From an uncultured Gemmatimonadota bacterium (GTDB lineage: Bacteria > Latescibacterota > UBA2968 > UBA8231), in contig CAITNQ010000253.1 of the NCBI GenBank assembly GCA_903893785.1, forward strand, positions 1-64,000: 64,000 bases of DNA, given 5' to 3'. Shown here in pieces: positions 9,451 through 18,598 of the stretch. The translations under genes and the position numbers were made by a program. Position 1 is the first letter of the stretch, and each line of letters opens with the position of its first letter. The notes beneath the pieces were generated by a model. The model was not told the DNA's origin. It searched no databases and saw only the letters and a list, made by a program, of their open reading frames with translations.

Positions 9451-9558
9451 GTTCAGGGGTCGCTGGCCATTCAGCCGGCGGCCGGGCGGGCAGCCTTGGG
9501 CGGGCTCAGCCCGCGCTCGTCCGGCCCCGGCGATCGCGATGGGCGGCCAGGAGGACGG

Positions 9559-10566
9559 TCAGGCGTCGTAACGGATGCGTGGGTCGAGCCAGGCGTACAG
9601 GATGTCGGCCAGCAGGTTGATCACAATGAACACCGTGGCCAGCAACAGCACGCCGCCCTGCACAGCGCGGAAATCACGCGCCTGGACCGCCAGCAGCAGC
9701 CAGCGCCCCACGCCGGGCCACGCGAACACGGTCTCGGTAATGATGGCCCCGCCGAGCAGATAGCCAAATTCGAGCGCGATGACCGTCAGGGTCGGGATGA
9801 AGGCGTTCTTCAGCGCGTGACGCAGGACCACGGCCCTCTCGTCCAGACCTTTGGCCCAGGCGGTGCGGATGTAGTCTTGGCCCAACACCTCAAGCAGGCT
9901 GGCCCGCGTCATGCGGGCAATGACCGCCATCGGCACCGTGCTCAGGGTCAGCGCGGGCAGGCACAGGTGCCACAGGGCATTCCCAAAGGCGCGGGCATCG
10001 GCACGCAGCAGCGCGTCCAGCGTGTACACGCCGGTGATGGGTGCCAGCAGCACCTCGGTACTCAGCCGACCCGAAACCGGGAACAGCGGCACGAAGACGG
10101 AGAAGACCATGATCAGCATCAGGGCCAGCCAGAAGATCGGGATGGAAATGCCGGCCGTCGCCGCTACCATACTGATGTAGTCGATCGCGCGGCCGCGGCG
10201 CACGGCGGCGAAGACGCCGGCCGCGATGCCGCCGCAGATGGCCAGCGCCATGCTAGCCAGAGTCAGCTCGCAGGTGGCCGGGAAGCGCTGGAGCACCTCC
10301 ACCGTGACCCGTTCGTGCGTGCGGATCGAGCGCCCCAGATCGCCGCGCAGCAGTCCGGCGACGAAGCGACCGAACTGCACGTGGAACGGTTGGTCGAGCC
10401 CCATCTCCTGACGCAGGGCGGCCAGCGTCTCGGCGTTGGCCCGTTCGCCCAGCATGACCTGAGCCGGATCACCCGGTACCAGGTACAGCATGGCGAACAC
10501 CAGCAGCGAAATGCCGGCCAGGGTCGGCAGCAGCAGCACGATACGTTTGAGCACGAACCGCGACAT
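9559..10566 (-). CDS. DppB/OppB-type ABC transporter permease
   Basis: Inner-membrane permease of a peptide/opine/nickel (PepT) ABC importer, 335 residues, normal for DppB. It starts with the hallmark helix and motif FVLKRIVLLLPTLAGISLLVF followed by LVPGDPAQVMLG, and ends with a helix before AWLDPRIRYDA. The BPD_transp_1 loop is RTAWAKGLDERAVVLRHALKNAF. ATG 10566 gives the standard N-terminus; longer in-frame starts would add an unrelated tail overlapping the binding-protein gene. It lies 7 bp after the binding-protein stop, so they share an operon. The DppC-like partner may be the plus-strand gene at 4500. Confidence 0.94.
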   Translation of the reverse strand: MSRFVLKRIVLLLPTLAGISLLVFAMLYLVPGDPAQVMLGERANAETLAALRQEMGLDQPFHVQFGRFVAGLLRGDLGRSIRTHERVTVEVLQRFPATCELTLASMALAICGGIAAGVFAAVRRGRAIDYISMVAATAGISIPIFWLALMLIMVFSVFVPLFPVSGRLSTEVLLAPITGVYTLDALLRADARAFGNALWHLCLPALTLSTVPMAVIARMTRASLLEVLGQDYIRTAWAKGLDERAVVLRHALKNAFIPTLTVIALEFGYLLGGAIITETVFAWPGVGRWLLLAVQARDFRAVQGGVLLLATVFIVINLLADILYAWLDPRIRYDA

Positions 10567-10573
10567 GGGCTTT

Positions 10574-12139
10574 CTACCGGTCCAGATAGGTGCGACGGAA
10601 CCAATGGCTCCCGGTCGGGTGCAGCGAGAAGCCATGGACCCGGCGCTGGAACGCGATGGTCTGTGTGGCATGGACCAGGGGCACCCACGGTGCATCGCGG
10701 TGGATCACGGCCTGGGCCTGCCGGTAGAGCCGTGCCCGTGCCGCGGGGTCGCTCTCCCGACGGGCGGCAACCAGAAGGTCGTGGAGCTCCGGGCTGCGGT
10801 AGAAAGAGATGTTCTGCGCTGGTTTGACCGCCGCCCCGGGGTCGAGCAGCACGTAGAGGAAGTTATCCGGGTCGCCGTTGTCGCCAACCCATCCCAGCAG
10901 CGCCATGGGGTGGTCGCCGTTGGACACCTTGTCCAGGTACGTGCCCCATTCCCACTGCACAATCCGCGCCCGGATGCCCACCCGGTCCAGATCGGCCTGG
11001 ATCGCCTGCGCCACTTTGTCCGGCTGCGGCATGTACGGCCGTGGGGCTGGCATGGCCCACAGCTCGGTATCGAAGCCGTCGGCAAAGCCGGCCTGTCGCA
11101 GGAGGTCACGGGCCCGGTCCGGGTCGTAGGCGTAGGCCTCGATCTCGTCGTTGTACCCCCACATCGTCGGTGGGATGGGATTCTTCGCCGGTACGGCCAA
11201 CCCGCCGTACAGGTTGTCCACCAACGACTGCTTGTTGATCGCGTGGTTGACCGCCAACCGCACCAGACGGTTGTCAAACGGCGGGCGATCCAGGTTCATC
11301 GCCAGATACGCGACGTTCATGCCCGGCTGGGTCAGCAGCTCCAGGTTGGGGTCGCGGCGGATCAGGTCGACGTACTCGGGGATCAGGGCGTCAAGACCAC
11401 TGACCGCTCCCTGGCGCAGTTCCAGGAAGCGTACGGCGGCCTCCTGCATCGGCTTGAAGATCAACTGGTCCAGTTTGGCGCCTTCGCCCCAGTAGTCGGC
11501 GAACCGGGCCAGCACGAGACGCTCGTCTTTGCGCCATTCAACAAAGCGGAAGGGGCCTGTGCCGACGGGGTTCTTGAAGTAGTCGCTTCCCCAGCGGGCG
11601 ACGGCCGCGGGGCTGACGGCCGCACAGAAGTTCATCGCCAGGTTGGAGAGGAAAGTGGCGTTAGGACCCTTGAGCGTGATGACGAACGTCGAGTCGTCAG
11701 GCGCCTGCATGTCGGCCACCAAGTCGTCCATGCCCATGTCTTTCCAGTATTTGAACGCGCCCTCCACGTGGTGGTAGGGATGATTCGGAAAGAACTGGCG
11801 CCCCAGTGAGAACAGCATGGCGTGGGCGTTGAACGGAGTTCCGTCGTGGAAGCGGACCCCCTGGCGCAGATGGAAGGTCCAGGTCAGGCGGTCTGGCGAC
11901 ACCTCCCACGAGCGGGCTAGCAGCGGTTGGACCTCGGTCGACGTATCGGCGTAGGTGACCAGGGTCTCGTAGATGTTGTCGCAGACTTTGAACGACTCGC
12001 CATCGGTCTCCAGGGCCGGATCCAGCCCGACCGAATCCGAACCGCGACCGAACACCAGCACCTGACCGCGGTCGCCCGCACAACCCAGCAGCAGCAGCGC
12101 TGCCAGCACGCGGCTGATCTTCCTGCAGGCCAGCATCAT
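10574..12139 (-). CDS. peptide/nickel-type ABC substrate-binding lipoprotein
   Basis: Periplasmic binding protein of the SBP_bac_5 (DppA/OppA/NikA) family, 521 residues, tethered as a lipoprotein through LLLLGC at about residues 15-20. The family signature near the N-terminus is DPALETDGESFKVCDNIYETLV, followed by the typical YTFxLRxGVxFHDGTPF pattern (TFHLRQGVRFHDGTPFNA). The first ATG (12139) overlaps the stop of the upstream secreted-protein gene; a second ATG directly follows. Genes for the ATPases are missing from the window. Peptides are the likeliest ligand for the family, but glycosides and nickel chelates are also known. Confidence 0.94.
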   Translation of the reverse strand: MMLACRKISRVLAALLLLGCAGDRGQVLVFGRGSDSVGLDPALETDGESFKVCDNIYETLVTYADTSTEVQPLLARSWEVSPDRLTWTFHLRQGVRFHDGTPFNAHAMLFSLGRQFFPNHPYHHVEGAFKYWKDMGMDDLVADMQAPDDSTFVITLKGPNATFLSNLAMNFCAAVSPAAVARWGSDYFKNPVGTGPFRFVEWRKDERLVLARFADYWGEGAKLDQLIFKPMQEAAVRFLELRQGAVSGLDALIPEYVDLIRRDPNLELLTQPGMNVAYLAMNLDRPPFDNRLVRLAVNHAINKQSLVDNLYGGLAVPAKNPIPPTMWGYNDEIEAYAYDPDRARDLLRQAGFADGFDTELWAMPAPRPYMPQPDKVAQAIQADLDRVGIRARIVQWEWGTYLDKVSNGDHPMALLGWVGDNGDPDNFLYVLLDPGAAVKPAQNISFYRSPELHDLLVAARRESDPAARARLYRQAQAVIHRDAPWVPLVHATQTIAFQRRVHGFSLHPTGSHWFRRTYLDR

Positions 12140-12759
12140 GGGGCCCTCCGCGGCAGGATGGGAGGCGGAGCCGTCGCTTCACGCTGGCGCCTCTCCATCA
12201 CCTCCTCGCGCGATTCCGCATGCAGCGACTGCAACCACCGGCTTTGGCGGTGCAGGTCAGTGTGGGGATCGATGGCGTCGATCAGGTTCAGCCAACGTGA
12301 AAACGCCGCGGGTACAGCCGGCGGCAGCTTGGCGCCGCCGGGACGGTACAGCAGCCGCGCTTCGTCGGCGCCGATCCAGGCCTGACGACCGGTGGACAGG
12401 TCGTGCAGGTAGAACCGGCCCACGCGCAGCGATGTGCTGCGGGTGAACACCGCCACGCGTTTTCCCCACAGCACGAACTGCTCCTCGAACCCAAGGGGGT
12501 AGGCACCGGCATGCGGCGCCTGGTACCTCATTGGGTCATAGCGAACCACCAAGTCGTAGACCGGTGGGCCGTCGACCCACTCGTCGCGCACTACCGTGGC
12601 GCTGGCGAGCACCTGGGCGAGGGCCTGCTCGTGCGGCCGCGCCAGCGCCCGCCTGAATTGCTGCCCAGCGACGCGCGCCGCGTCATCCGGGGCCGGGGCG
12701 GGGGCGGGCTGCGCCCCGGCCCACGCTATCCAGAGCAAGCAGATCGTCGCCGCCCGCAT
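12136..12759 (-). CDS. secreted protein of unknown function
   Basis: Not recognised. It encodes 207 residues with a cleavable signal peptide (MRAATICLLWIAWAGAQPA), an Ala/Pro-rich linker and a mixed alpha/beta body. The body has a Tyr/Arg-rich segment (YDLVVRYDPMRYQAPHAGAYP), strands suggesting a recognition of outer-surface ligands (EEQFVLWGKRVAVFTRS), and a charged C-terminal tail. ATG 12759 is preferred over an earlier in-frame ATG because it begins the signal peptide. Its stop overlaps the start of the binding-protein gene (ATGA), so it is the first gene of the transporter operon and may serve the transporter. Confidence 0.6.
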   Translation of the reverse strand: MRAATICLLWIAWAGAQPAPAPAPDDAARVAGQQFRRALARPHEQALAQVLASATVVRDEWVDGPPVYDLVVRYDPMRYQAPHAGAYPLGFEEQFVLWGKRVAVFTRSTSLRVGRFYLHDLSTGRQAWIGADEARLLYRPGGAKLPPAVPAAFSRWLNLIDAIDPHTDLHRQSRWLQSLHAESREEVMERRQREATAPPPILPRRAP

Positions 12760-12857
12760 GGCATCGCCTGGTTGGCATAAAGACGGCCTCCGGCCAGGAA
12801 ACCAGAGGCCATCCAAGGGTCTGGGTGATCAGCCACTACCCGCAGGCAGCGGCGCGC

Positions 12858-13856
12858 TCACTCACCGAAAGCGGCGTCGAAGGCGACCGCCGAGGGCGTG
12901 AAGTCCACCTGATGGACGAAGTCAGCCGCTTCGGCCGCCCCGTGTTCCCGGTCCATGCCGCTGTCTTCCCATTCGACGGACAGGGGGCCTTGGTAGTTGA
13001 TCCGGTTGAGGGCTCGGATGATCTCTTCGAAGTCTATGTTGCCCCGGCCCAGCGAGCGGAAGTCCCAGTACCGCCGCCGGTCGCCGAAGTTGAGGTTGCC
13101 GCCGAAAACGCCCGCCGCGGTCGGCGTGGCGGACCAGCCCACGTCTTTCATGTGGACGTGGAAAATGCGGGCACCCAGGCGGTAGATGAACTCCACGTAG
13201 TCCACGCCCTGGTAACCGAAATGGCTGGGGTCGTAGTTGAACCCGAAGGCCGGGTGGTTGCCGACCGCCTCAAGGGCCCGTTCGGCAGACGCCAAGTCAA
13301 AGGCGATCTCAGTGGGGTGGACTTCCAGCGCGAAGCGCACGCCCAGGGCGGCGAAGCGGTCCAGGATCGGCTTCCAGCGGTTAGCGAAGTCGGTGTACCC
13401 CGCGTCGATCATGGCCGCTGACACTGGCGGGAACGAATACAGCAGGTGCCAGATCGAGGACCCGGTAAACCCGTTGACTGTGTTCACGCCCAGGCGCTTG
13501 GCCGCCTCGGCGGTCGCCACCATCTCCTTGGCCGCCCGCTGCCGGACCCCCTCGGGGTCCCCATCACCCCACACGTAGTCGGGCAGAATGGCCTGATGGC
13601 GCTCATCAATGCGGTCGCACACCGCCTGACCCACCAGGTGCGACGAGATCGAGAAGAGCTTCAGCTCGTGCCGGGCCAGCAGGTCGCGCTTGGCCGCGCA
13701 GTACGCGTCATCGGCCTTGGCGACCTCGAAGTGGTCCCCCCAGCAGGCCAGCTCCAAGCCGTCGTACCCGAAGTCCTTCGCCTTCTCGCACAGTGTTTCC
13801 AGGGGCAGGTCGGCCCACTGCCCGGTGAACAGCGTCACTGGTCTGGCCATGTTCAT
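12858..13856 (-). CDS. sugar phosphate isomerase/epimerase, TIM barrel
   Basis: AP-endonuclease-2-like (xylose isomerase-like) TIM-barrel protein of 332 residues, of the kind that isomerises or epimerises keto-sugars and inosose derivatives. Family features: the opening strand [37 protein letters not shown], metal-ligand candidates E (in [13 protein letters not shown]), D and H (in [11 protein letters not shown]), H (FHVHMKDV) and E (LSVEWED). ATG 13856 was chosen because AAGGAG lies 5-10 bp upstream on the minus strand (13861-13866). These genes commonly travel with Gfo/Idh/MocA oxidoreductases, and two such genes are in the window. Substrate unknown. Confidence 0.9.
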   Translation of the reverse strand: MNMARPVTLFTGQWADLPLETLCEKAKDFGYDGLELACWGDHFEVAKADDAYCAAKRDLLARHELKLFSISSHLVGQAVCDRIDERHQAILPDYVWGDGDPEGVRQRAAKEMVATAEAAKRLGVNTVNGFTGSSIWHLLYSFPPVSAAMIDAGYTDFANRWKPILDRFAALGVRFALEVHPTEIAFDLASAERALEAVGNHPAFGFNYDPSHFGYQGVDYVEFIYRLGARIFHVHMKDVGWSATPTAAGVFGGNLNFGDRRRYWDFRSLGRGNIDFEEIIRALNRINYQGPLSVEWEDSGMDREHGAAEAADFVHQVDFTPSAVAFDAAFGE

Positions 13857-14003
13857 TGCTCCTTGGCTGATATCCGTCCGCCAGGTGCGGACGATGGGTT
13901 GGGACCCTTCCATAATACGTCGCGGACGCGCCCCCCGGCAACAGCGCAGCGCCCTCGGCGGGCGTCGCCGGTGCCGGGCCGGCCGGCGCGGGGGCGGACC
14001 CGC

Positions 14004-14837
14004 TCACGGCTTGAGCGATTTGGCCCGGCGCAGATCGACATCGAAGACCTTGAGGTAGCGGCCGTTGAACTCACCGATCAGTTCGAGGATGTTGTCTCCG
14101 TCCAGGTCGAGGGCGCCGAGACGGTCGCCGAAACCCTCGGGCGACTGCCATTCCAGCGAGTGGAGCCGGGCATCGAACACATAGCCGTCACTTAGCACCA
14201 GTTCCTGCTGGTCGTCGCCGTCGACATCGGCGACCAGGATGTCGCTGGCGGCCAGCCCGGTCTGCTCCGAGCGCCATTCCTCGAATTGGTCCTTGGCGTC
14301 GAAGATGACCAGGCGTCCACCCGCGCACAAGATCAGCTCGGGCTGCGGATCGTCGTCGACATTGGCGACCGTCGCAGCTGACAGCCCGGCGTATTCGCCG
14401 GGGACGTTGCTCCACAGCGAGGCGAACCCCTCAACGGCGAACAGGTGGACGCGGCCCCGGTCCGTCGCGACAACGATCTCCTGAACGCCGTCGTCATTGA
14501 CGTCAGCCACGTGCAGCGCCAGGACGGCGCCCTCCAGGTACCGGCTCGCCCAGATCTCGGCGTACCCAGTACCCCTGGCTTCGTAGACATGGAGCAGGCC
14601 GTTGCTGTCCCCCATGGTGAAGCGCGCCGGATGGCCTGGGGCGGTGGGCAACGGTTGAACGCAGTCGTATTCCGCGAACGCCCCCAACCCCTGAGGCAAC
14701 GCCCCGCGCCCCGGCTCAGCCGCCCGGGCAGTTGGCCCCCAGGCAAGCAGCACGAGGCCTGCGGTGGCGACGGCCACCCGCCAGGTCGATCGGCGCCCCA
14801 CACCGCGCGCCCCCCATCCGAGCCTCGGCTTACCCAT
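14004..14837 (-). CDS. secreted FG-GAP/VCBS repeat protein
   Basis: Exported protein of 277 residues. A signal peptide (about 15-40, ending AARA-AEP) precedes a beta-propeller-like array of FG-GAP/VCBS repeats with Asp-rich loops that bind calcium in the family: VADVNDDGVQEIVVATD, VANVDDDPQPELILCAG, VADVDGDDQQELVLSDG and LDLDGDNILELIG. Roughly five blades are visible, fewer than a closed seven-blade propeller. ATG 14837 starts inside the larC stop region (8-bp overlap), so it is translated from the larC message. Role unknown; possibly surface binding or adhesion. Confidence 0.8.
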   Translation of the reverse strand: MGKPRLGWGARGVGRRSTWRVAVATAGLVLLAWGPTARAAEPGRGALPQGLGAFAEYDCVQPLPTAPGHPARFTMGDSNGLLHVYEARGTGYAEIWASRYLEGAVLALHVADVNDDGVQEIVVATDRGRVHLFAVEGFASLWSNVPGEYAGLSAATVANVDDDPQPELILCAGGRLVIFDAKDQFEEWRSEQTGLAASDILVADVDGDDQQELVLSDGYVFDARLHSLEWQSPEGFGDRLGALDLDGDNILELIGEFNGRYLKVFDVDLRRAKSLKP

Positions 14838-16686
14838 GGCAGTCCTTTCCAGGAAGCGCCGCCAGTGCCGCGGCGTAGACCGACAACAGAGGTACCCCGT
14901 GCTGACGTGCCAGGCGAGCACAGTCCTCGTATTCGGGCGCGTAACGCTCGGCCCCATCCAGTTGGCCTACCTTCACCCGGACGTCACCCCATTCTGTCTT
15001 CGCCACAGCAATCCGTCGCTCGAGCGTGCGCCGTTCCACCGGATGCATCCGCAGGCCCAGGGTGGTGGTCTCACGCAGCACCAGGCCGGCAAGCAAGTCC
15101 TGGCGATCGGGGTCAGCCAGCACACTCAGGACGGCGCCGGGGCGGCTCTTCTTCATCACCACTGGGGTGACGAAGACATCCCGTGCGCCCTGTGCCAGCA
15201 GCAGCTCGAACAGGTAGCCATACACCTCGGGGTTCATGTCATCAATGTTCGCCTCGATCATCACCAGGCGCTCGTGGGCCGTAGGCGCCAGCGTGTTGCC
15301 CAGGCGTACCCGGAGCACATTGGGGACCCGCGGCCGGTCACGCCTGCCGGCGCCGTACCCCACATGCGTCTGCACGAAAGGCGGCGGCGGTTCGAAGGAC
15401 GCGGCCAGGGTGGTGATGAGGGCTGCGCCCGTAGGCGTCACCAACTCGCCTTGGATGTCTGTCTGTTCACACGGCACGCCCTGGCACAACGCCACCACGC
15501 CGGGGACCGGTACCGGGTACCGTCCGTGCGCGCAGTCCACGTAGCCGGAGCCCAGACGCAGCGGCGACGAATACACCCTCTCGACGCCGAGCAGACGCAG
15601 GCCGGCCACCGCGCCCACCACATCCGCCAGGGCGTCCAGCGACCCCACCTCGTGGAGCCGCACCTGATCCGCGGGCACACCGTGGACCTGGGCCTCGGCC
15701 CGGGCGAGCCGCTCGAAGACCCGGCACGCCGTCTGGCGGGTCCACTCGTCGAGGGTGCTGGACTGAATCCGCTCCAGGTGGTCCTGCAGCCGGTGGTGGC
15801 TATGCCTGCCGCTGCCGCCCCGGTGATGCGGTCCGTCGCCACTGCCGTGGGCCTGGGGGCTGTCGGCGTGGTTATGGTGATGCAGGTCGTCGGCCGCGCC
15901 GTGGTGGTGATGCGGTCCGTCGCCACTGCCGTGGACCTGGGGGCTGTCGGCGTGGTTATGGTGATGCAGGTCGTCGGCCGCGCCGTGGTGGTGATGCGGT
16001 CCGTCGCCACGGTCGTGGGCGTGGGGGCCGTCGGCGTGGTCATGGTGATGCGGGTCGTCGACCGGGCCGTGGTGGTGATGCGGGCCGTCACCACGGTCGT
16101 GGGCGTGGGGGCTATCGGCGTGGTCATGGTGATGCGGGTCGTCGGCCGCGCCGTGGGAGTGCGGTCCGTCGCCACGGTCGTGGGCGTGGGGGCCGTCGGC
16201 GTGTTCATGGTGATGCGGGTCGTCGACCGGGCCGTGGTGATGATGCGGGCCGTCGCCGCTGCCGTGGGAGTGCGGTCGGTCGACCGGGCCGTGGTGGTGA
16301 TGCGGGCCGTCGCCACTGCCGTGGGAGTGCCAGCCGTCGGCTTGGTCCAGGTCACGGCGCGAACCTTCGGCCGCCGCCGCAGAGGAGACGCCCGGCTCTG
16401 CCGCGCCTGGCGGCGCCTGTCCCTGGGGCTGTGATGGCCCTGCGTCGCCCAGCGCCAGGTGGTGCTCCTCGCTGGCCGGCACCGGGCGGTCGTGCAGGCG
16501 AACCGAGGCGAAGGTGGCCGCCAGGTGTTGGCGCGAGGTACGCTCGGCCGTCAGGCTAAGCCCCGGAATGCCCAGTTTGTCCAGTTCGGCCTGAAGCGCC
16601 GCCGGATCTAGGCCTGCGTCGATGAGGGCGCCCAGGAACATATCGCCCGAGATGCCGGAGAAGCAGTCGAAAAGGGCGATACGCAT
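14830..16686 (-). CDS. larC: LarC, nickel insertase for the nickel-pincer nucleotide cofactor, with large His-rich insert
   Basis: LarC (DUF111 family) inserts nickel, using CTP, into the pincer nucleotide cofactor of lactate racemase and related racemases. Its opening MRIALFDCFSGISGDMFLGAL is the family signature, and the C-terminal half carries the conserved MIEANIDDMNPEVYGYLFE segment. At 618 residues it is about 200 longer than usual LarC. The excess is a His/Asp-rich region (about 119-299) made of 27-28-residue repeats with around 59 His. LarC proteins often have a short His stretch here, thought to hold nickel; this one is extreme. LarA, LarB and LarE are not in the window. It lies 24 bp after the Minf_1886 gene. 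Confidence 0.93.
   Translation of the reverse strand: MRIALFDCFSGISGDMFLGALIDAGLDPAALQAELDKLGIPGLSLTAERTSRQHLAATFASVRLHDRPVPASEEHHLALGDAGPSQPQGQAPPGAAEPGVSSAAAAEGSRRDLDQADGWHSHGSGDGPHHHHGPVDRPHSHGSGDGPHHHHGPVDDPHHHEHADGPHAHDRGDGPHSHGAADDPHHHDHADSPHAHDRGDGPHHHHGPVDDPHHHDHADGPHAHDRGDGPHHHHGAADDLHHHNHADSPQVHGSGDGPHHHHGAADDLHHHNHADSPQAHGSGDGPHHRGGSGRHSHHRLQDHLERIQSSTLDEWTRQTACRVFERLARAEAQVHGVPADQVRLHEVGSLDALADVVGAVAGLRLLGVERVYSSPLRLGSGYVDCAHGRYPVPVPGVVALCQGVPCEQTDIQGELVTPTGAALITTLAASFEPPPPFVQTHVGYGAGRRDRPRVPNVLRVRLGNTLAPTAHERLVMIEANIDDMNPEVYGYLFELLLAQGARDVFVTPVVMKKSRPGAVLSVLADPDRQDLLAGLVLRETTTLGLRMHPVERRTLERRIAVAKTEWGDVRVKVGQLDGAERYAPEYEDCARLARQHGVPLLSVYAAALAALPGKDCHG
15790..16332. repeat. in-gene tandem repeats, 84-bp period, coding for His-rich units
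   Basis: About five full units and two partial units of 81-84 bp inside larC. The minus-strand translation is of the form GDGPHHHHGPVDDP followed by HHHxHADxPHAHDR. Neighbouring units differ by few bases, so this array can expand or shrink by slippage or recombination. One unit is shortened to 19 codons and one to 27. Confidence 0.92.
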
Positions 16687-16710
16687 CCGGTTACCCCTTG
16701 GCCTGTGGTG

Positions 16711-17118
16711 TCAGGACTGAGGTGGCCGGCCCGCCGCCGTTCGCCGTCGGCGCCAGTCGAACTCCTCAGCGAAGTCATATACTGCGGTGAAGTCCTCGAT
16801 GCAGTCGTCGTCTGTCTTGCTCATCAGCCTGGCGCCGACGAGGAGGAAGACGATCTCACCGAAGTCCCGGGTCTGTCGGACGCCCCAGTGGGCGAACACG
16901 GAACGCGTCAGGGGCCCGAATTGTTCCATCCCGAAGTCGCTGATCCCCTGCAGGAGATCGCGACCCGAGATGTGCCGTTGTTCGCGGTCCAGTTGGGCCT
17001 TGCCCAGCTTCTCGACAGTATACTGGAGGGCTTCGTAAATAAAGAGGTAGGCTTCCTTGCGGTAGCGGCCATCGCGTTCCGCAAGGGCTTCGATATCGAG
17101 CAGCAACTCGGCGTTCAT
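16711..17118 (-). CDS. Minf_1886-family small protein
   Basis: Small cytoplasmic protein of 135 residues matching in pattern the Minf_1886 family found in Planctomycetes, Verrucomicrobia and FCB lineages. Typical elements: YRKEAYLFIYEALQYT near the N-terminus, HISGRDLLQGISDFGMEQFG in the middle, and FGEIVFLLVGARLMSKTDDD near the end. Function is unknown for the whole family. The ATG at 17118 is preceded by a weak GGGT; upstream in-frame codons would extend it into the M23 gene. It lies 43 bp after the M23 peptidase gene and 24 bp before larC, so it is probably co-transcribed with both. Confidence 0.75.
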   Translation of the reverse strand: MNAELLLDIEALAERDGRYRKEAYLFIYEALQYTVEKLGKAQLDREQRHISGRDLLQGISDFGMEQFGPLTRSVFAHWGVRQTRDFGEIVFLLVGARLMSKTDDDCIEDFTAVYDFAEEFDWRRRRTAAGRPPQS

Positions 17119-17161
17119 GGCGACCCGATTGCGTGCGGCCCGGCGAACTGGCCGCGCCCTG

Positions 17162-18508
17162 TCACTGCCGGACCGCGTCGTCCGTCGCCGGCACAGCGCT
17201 AGCCAACTCCTGGCCGCGGCCAGCGCTGTCCCGCAGGAGGGTGACCAGAGAGTCGCGCCGAGCAGAGAAGCCTGCCAGCTGCGACGCATCCAACGGTCGG
17301 CCCCGCGCACCCTTGTTGACGTTTTCGGGGTTCAGGTGCCGCCCGTCTTTGATGATTTCGTAGTGGAGGTGCGGACCGGTAGTCCGACCCGTGGTGCCCA
17401 CCAATCCGATGAGCGTTTTCTGCTGGACGAACTCGCCCCTGTTAACCAGCACTCGGCTCAGATGCCCGTAGCATGTCTGGAAGCCATTGGCGTGCTCGAT
17501 GATTACCGCGTTACCGTACGCCCCCTTCCAGCCAGCATGCACCACGCGGCCCCGGGCGGTGGCCCAGACCTGCGTCCCGGTGCTGGCAGCATAGTCAGTG
17601 CCCAAGTGTGGCGCCGTGCGCTGCAGGACCGGATGGAAGCGCTGATAGCTGAATCGCGAGGTGATGCCGCGGTACGGCAGAGCGTATAGCAGGAAGCTGC
17701 GCTCGAGCGACTTGCCCTCGCCGTCATAGTACCCGGCCGAACCCGCGGGACCATCGTAGAACACGGCCAACTGGTTGACCGTCTTGCCGTCGTAATGGGC
17801 AGCCAGGACTTTCCCGTAGCGGATGAAACGGTCGTCGCGGTACAGTTTCTCGTACACCAGCCCGATGCGGTCGCCCACGCGGGGATCGTGCTGGAAGTCG
17901 ACTACCGAGCCCAGGATGTCGTCGGCCAGCAGGTCAGTCAACTCCTCGCTCTCGCCGGCCGCCTTGACGGCGTTGTACAGATTGCTCTGCAGGCGAAGCT
18001 CCAGCACCTGCGTGCGCACCGTCAGCGGCTGCACCACACAGCGTCCCACCAACCGACCACCCACGGGTTCCACGACCACCGGACGCTCAGGTTCCCGGTA
18101 GGGCACAAAGGTGAACTGCTGCACCTGGCCGGTGGGGTCGAGGGTCAGCGAATACACATCGCCGGGGCGCAGCCCACTGCGGCAGTTGTGGACTGCGCCG
18201 AGGGCCGTCACCAACTGCACTACCTGGGCTTCGGGGAGGCCGTGCTGACGCAGTGACTGGGCCATGGTGTCGCTGCGCTGCAGCGTGTCGCTGATCACCC
18301 GCTGCAACTGATCGGCAGTTCGCGGTCCGACGAAGGCGAAAGCGGCGCTGGCGGGATCGGGAAAGAGAGCTGCCGCGGCCGGCTGAGGCTGGACGTGGCC
18401 GGCCTGGCGATCCTGAACCAGGTACAGTCTGATCCCTAGGGTGACGACGAGGCAAACAAAGCCGCCCCATAGCCACGCAGACGACGGAAATGCTTTGTTC
18501 AATCGCAC
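17162..18508 (-). CDS. M23-family peptidoglycan endopeptidase, membrane-anchored
   Basis: Periplasmic cell-wall hydrolase or regulator, 448 residues. An N-terminal membrane helix (about 10-30) is followed by an OapA/LysM-like region and a second domain, then a LytM/M23 domain (about 285-400). Zinc ligands are H301 and D305 (HLGTD) and H382 in HLHYE (H380-E384), and YGHLS is also present, so it should be an active enzyme and not an EnvC-type activator. The GTG start at 18508 lies 87 bp from the -10 of a near-consensus promoter. It heads an operon with the Minf_1886 gene, larC and the FG-GAP gene. Confidence 0.92.
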   Translation of the reverse strand: MRLNKAFPSSAWLWGGFVCLVVTLGIRLYLVQDRQAGHVQPQPAAAALFPDPASAAFAFVGPRTADQLQRVISDTLQRSDTMAQSLRQHGLPEAQVVQLVTALGAVHNCRSGLRPGDVYSLTLDPTGQVQQFTFVPYREPERPVVVEPVGGRLVGRCVVQPLTVRTQVLELRLQSNLYNAVKAAGESEELTDLLADDILGSVVDFQHDPRVGDRIGLVYEKLYRDDRFIRYGKVLAAHYDGKTVNQLAVFYDGPAGSAGYYDGEGKSLERSFLLYALPYRGITSRFSYQRFHPVLQRTAPHLGTDYAASTGTQVWATARGRVVHAGWKGAYGNAVIIEHANGFQTCYGHLSRVLVNRGEFVQQKTLIGLVGTTGRTTGPHLHYEIIKDGRHLNPENVNKGARGRPLDASQLAGFSARRDSLVTLLRDSAGRGQELASAVPATDDAVRQ

Positions 18509-18569
18509 GCGGCGGGCACCTGCTGTTTGTTCAACGTGGGTACCAGAGGCGTCCGCAGCGCTGGACGCG

Positions 18570-18598
18570 TTGACGGTTTCGGTAAGGCGGGTTAATTA
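18570..18598 (+). promoter_or_regulatory. possible promoter for rlmN
   Basis: TTGACG (18570-18575), 17 bp, TAATTA (18593-18598). The -35 is good and the -10 is poor. The transcript would start about 30 bp before the GTG. It overlaps the strong divergent promoter, so the two may compete. Confidence 0.4.

Noticed and set aside
9223..10827. 534-codon plus-strand frame over the DppB gene
   Set aside because: Antisense of a clear permease and enriched in Gln/His/Gly as expected for a shadow.
15790..16332. CRISPR-like array of regular repeats
   Set aside because: Period is constant at about 84 bp without unique spacers, and the array is in frame inside larC as a His-rich coding repeat.
14764..16434. 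Plus-strand repeat protein rich in Val/Met over larC
   Set aside because: It is the antisense reading of the His codons; the minus-strand frame has the LarC family motifs.
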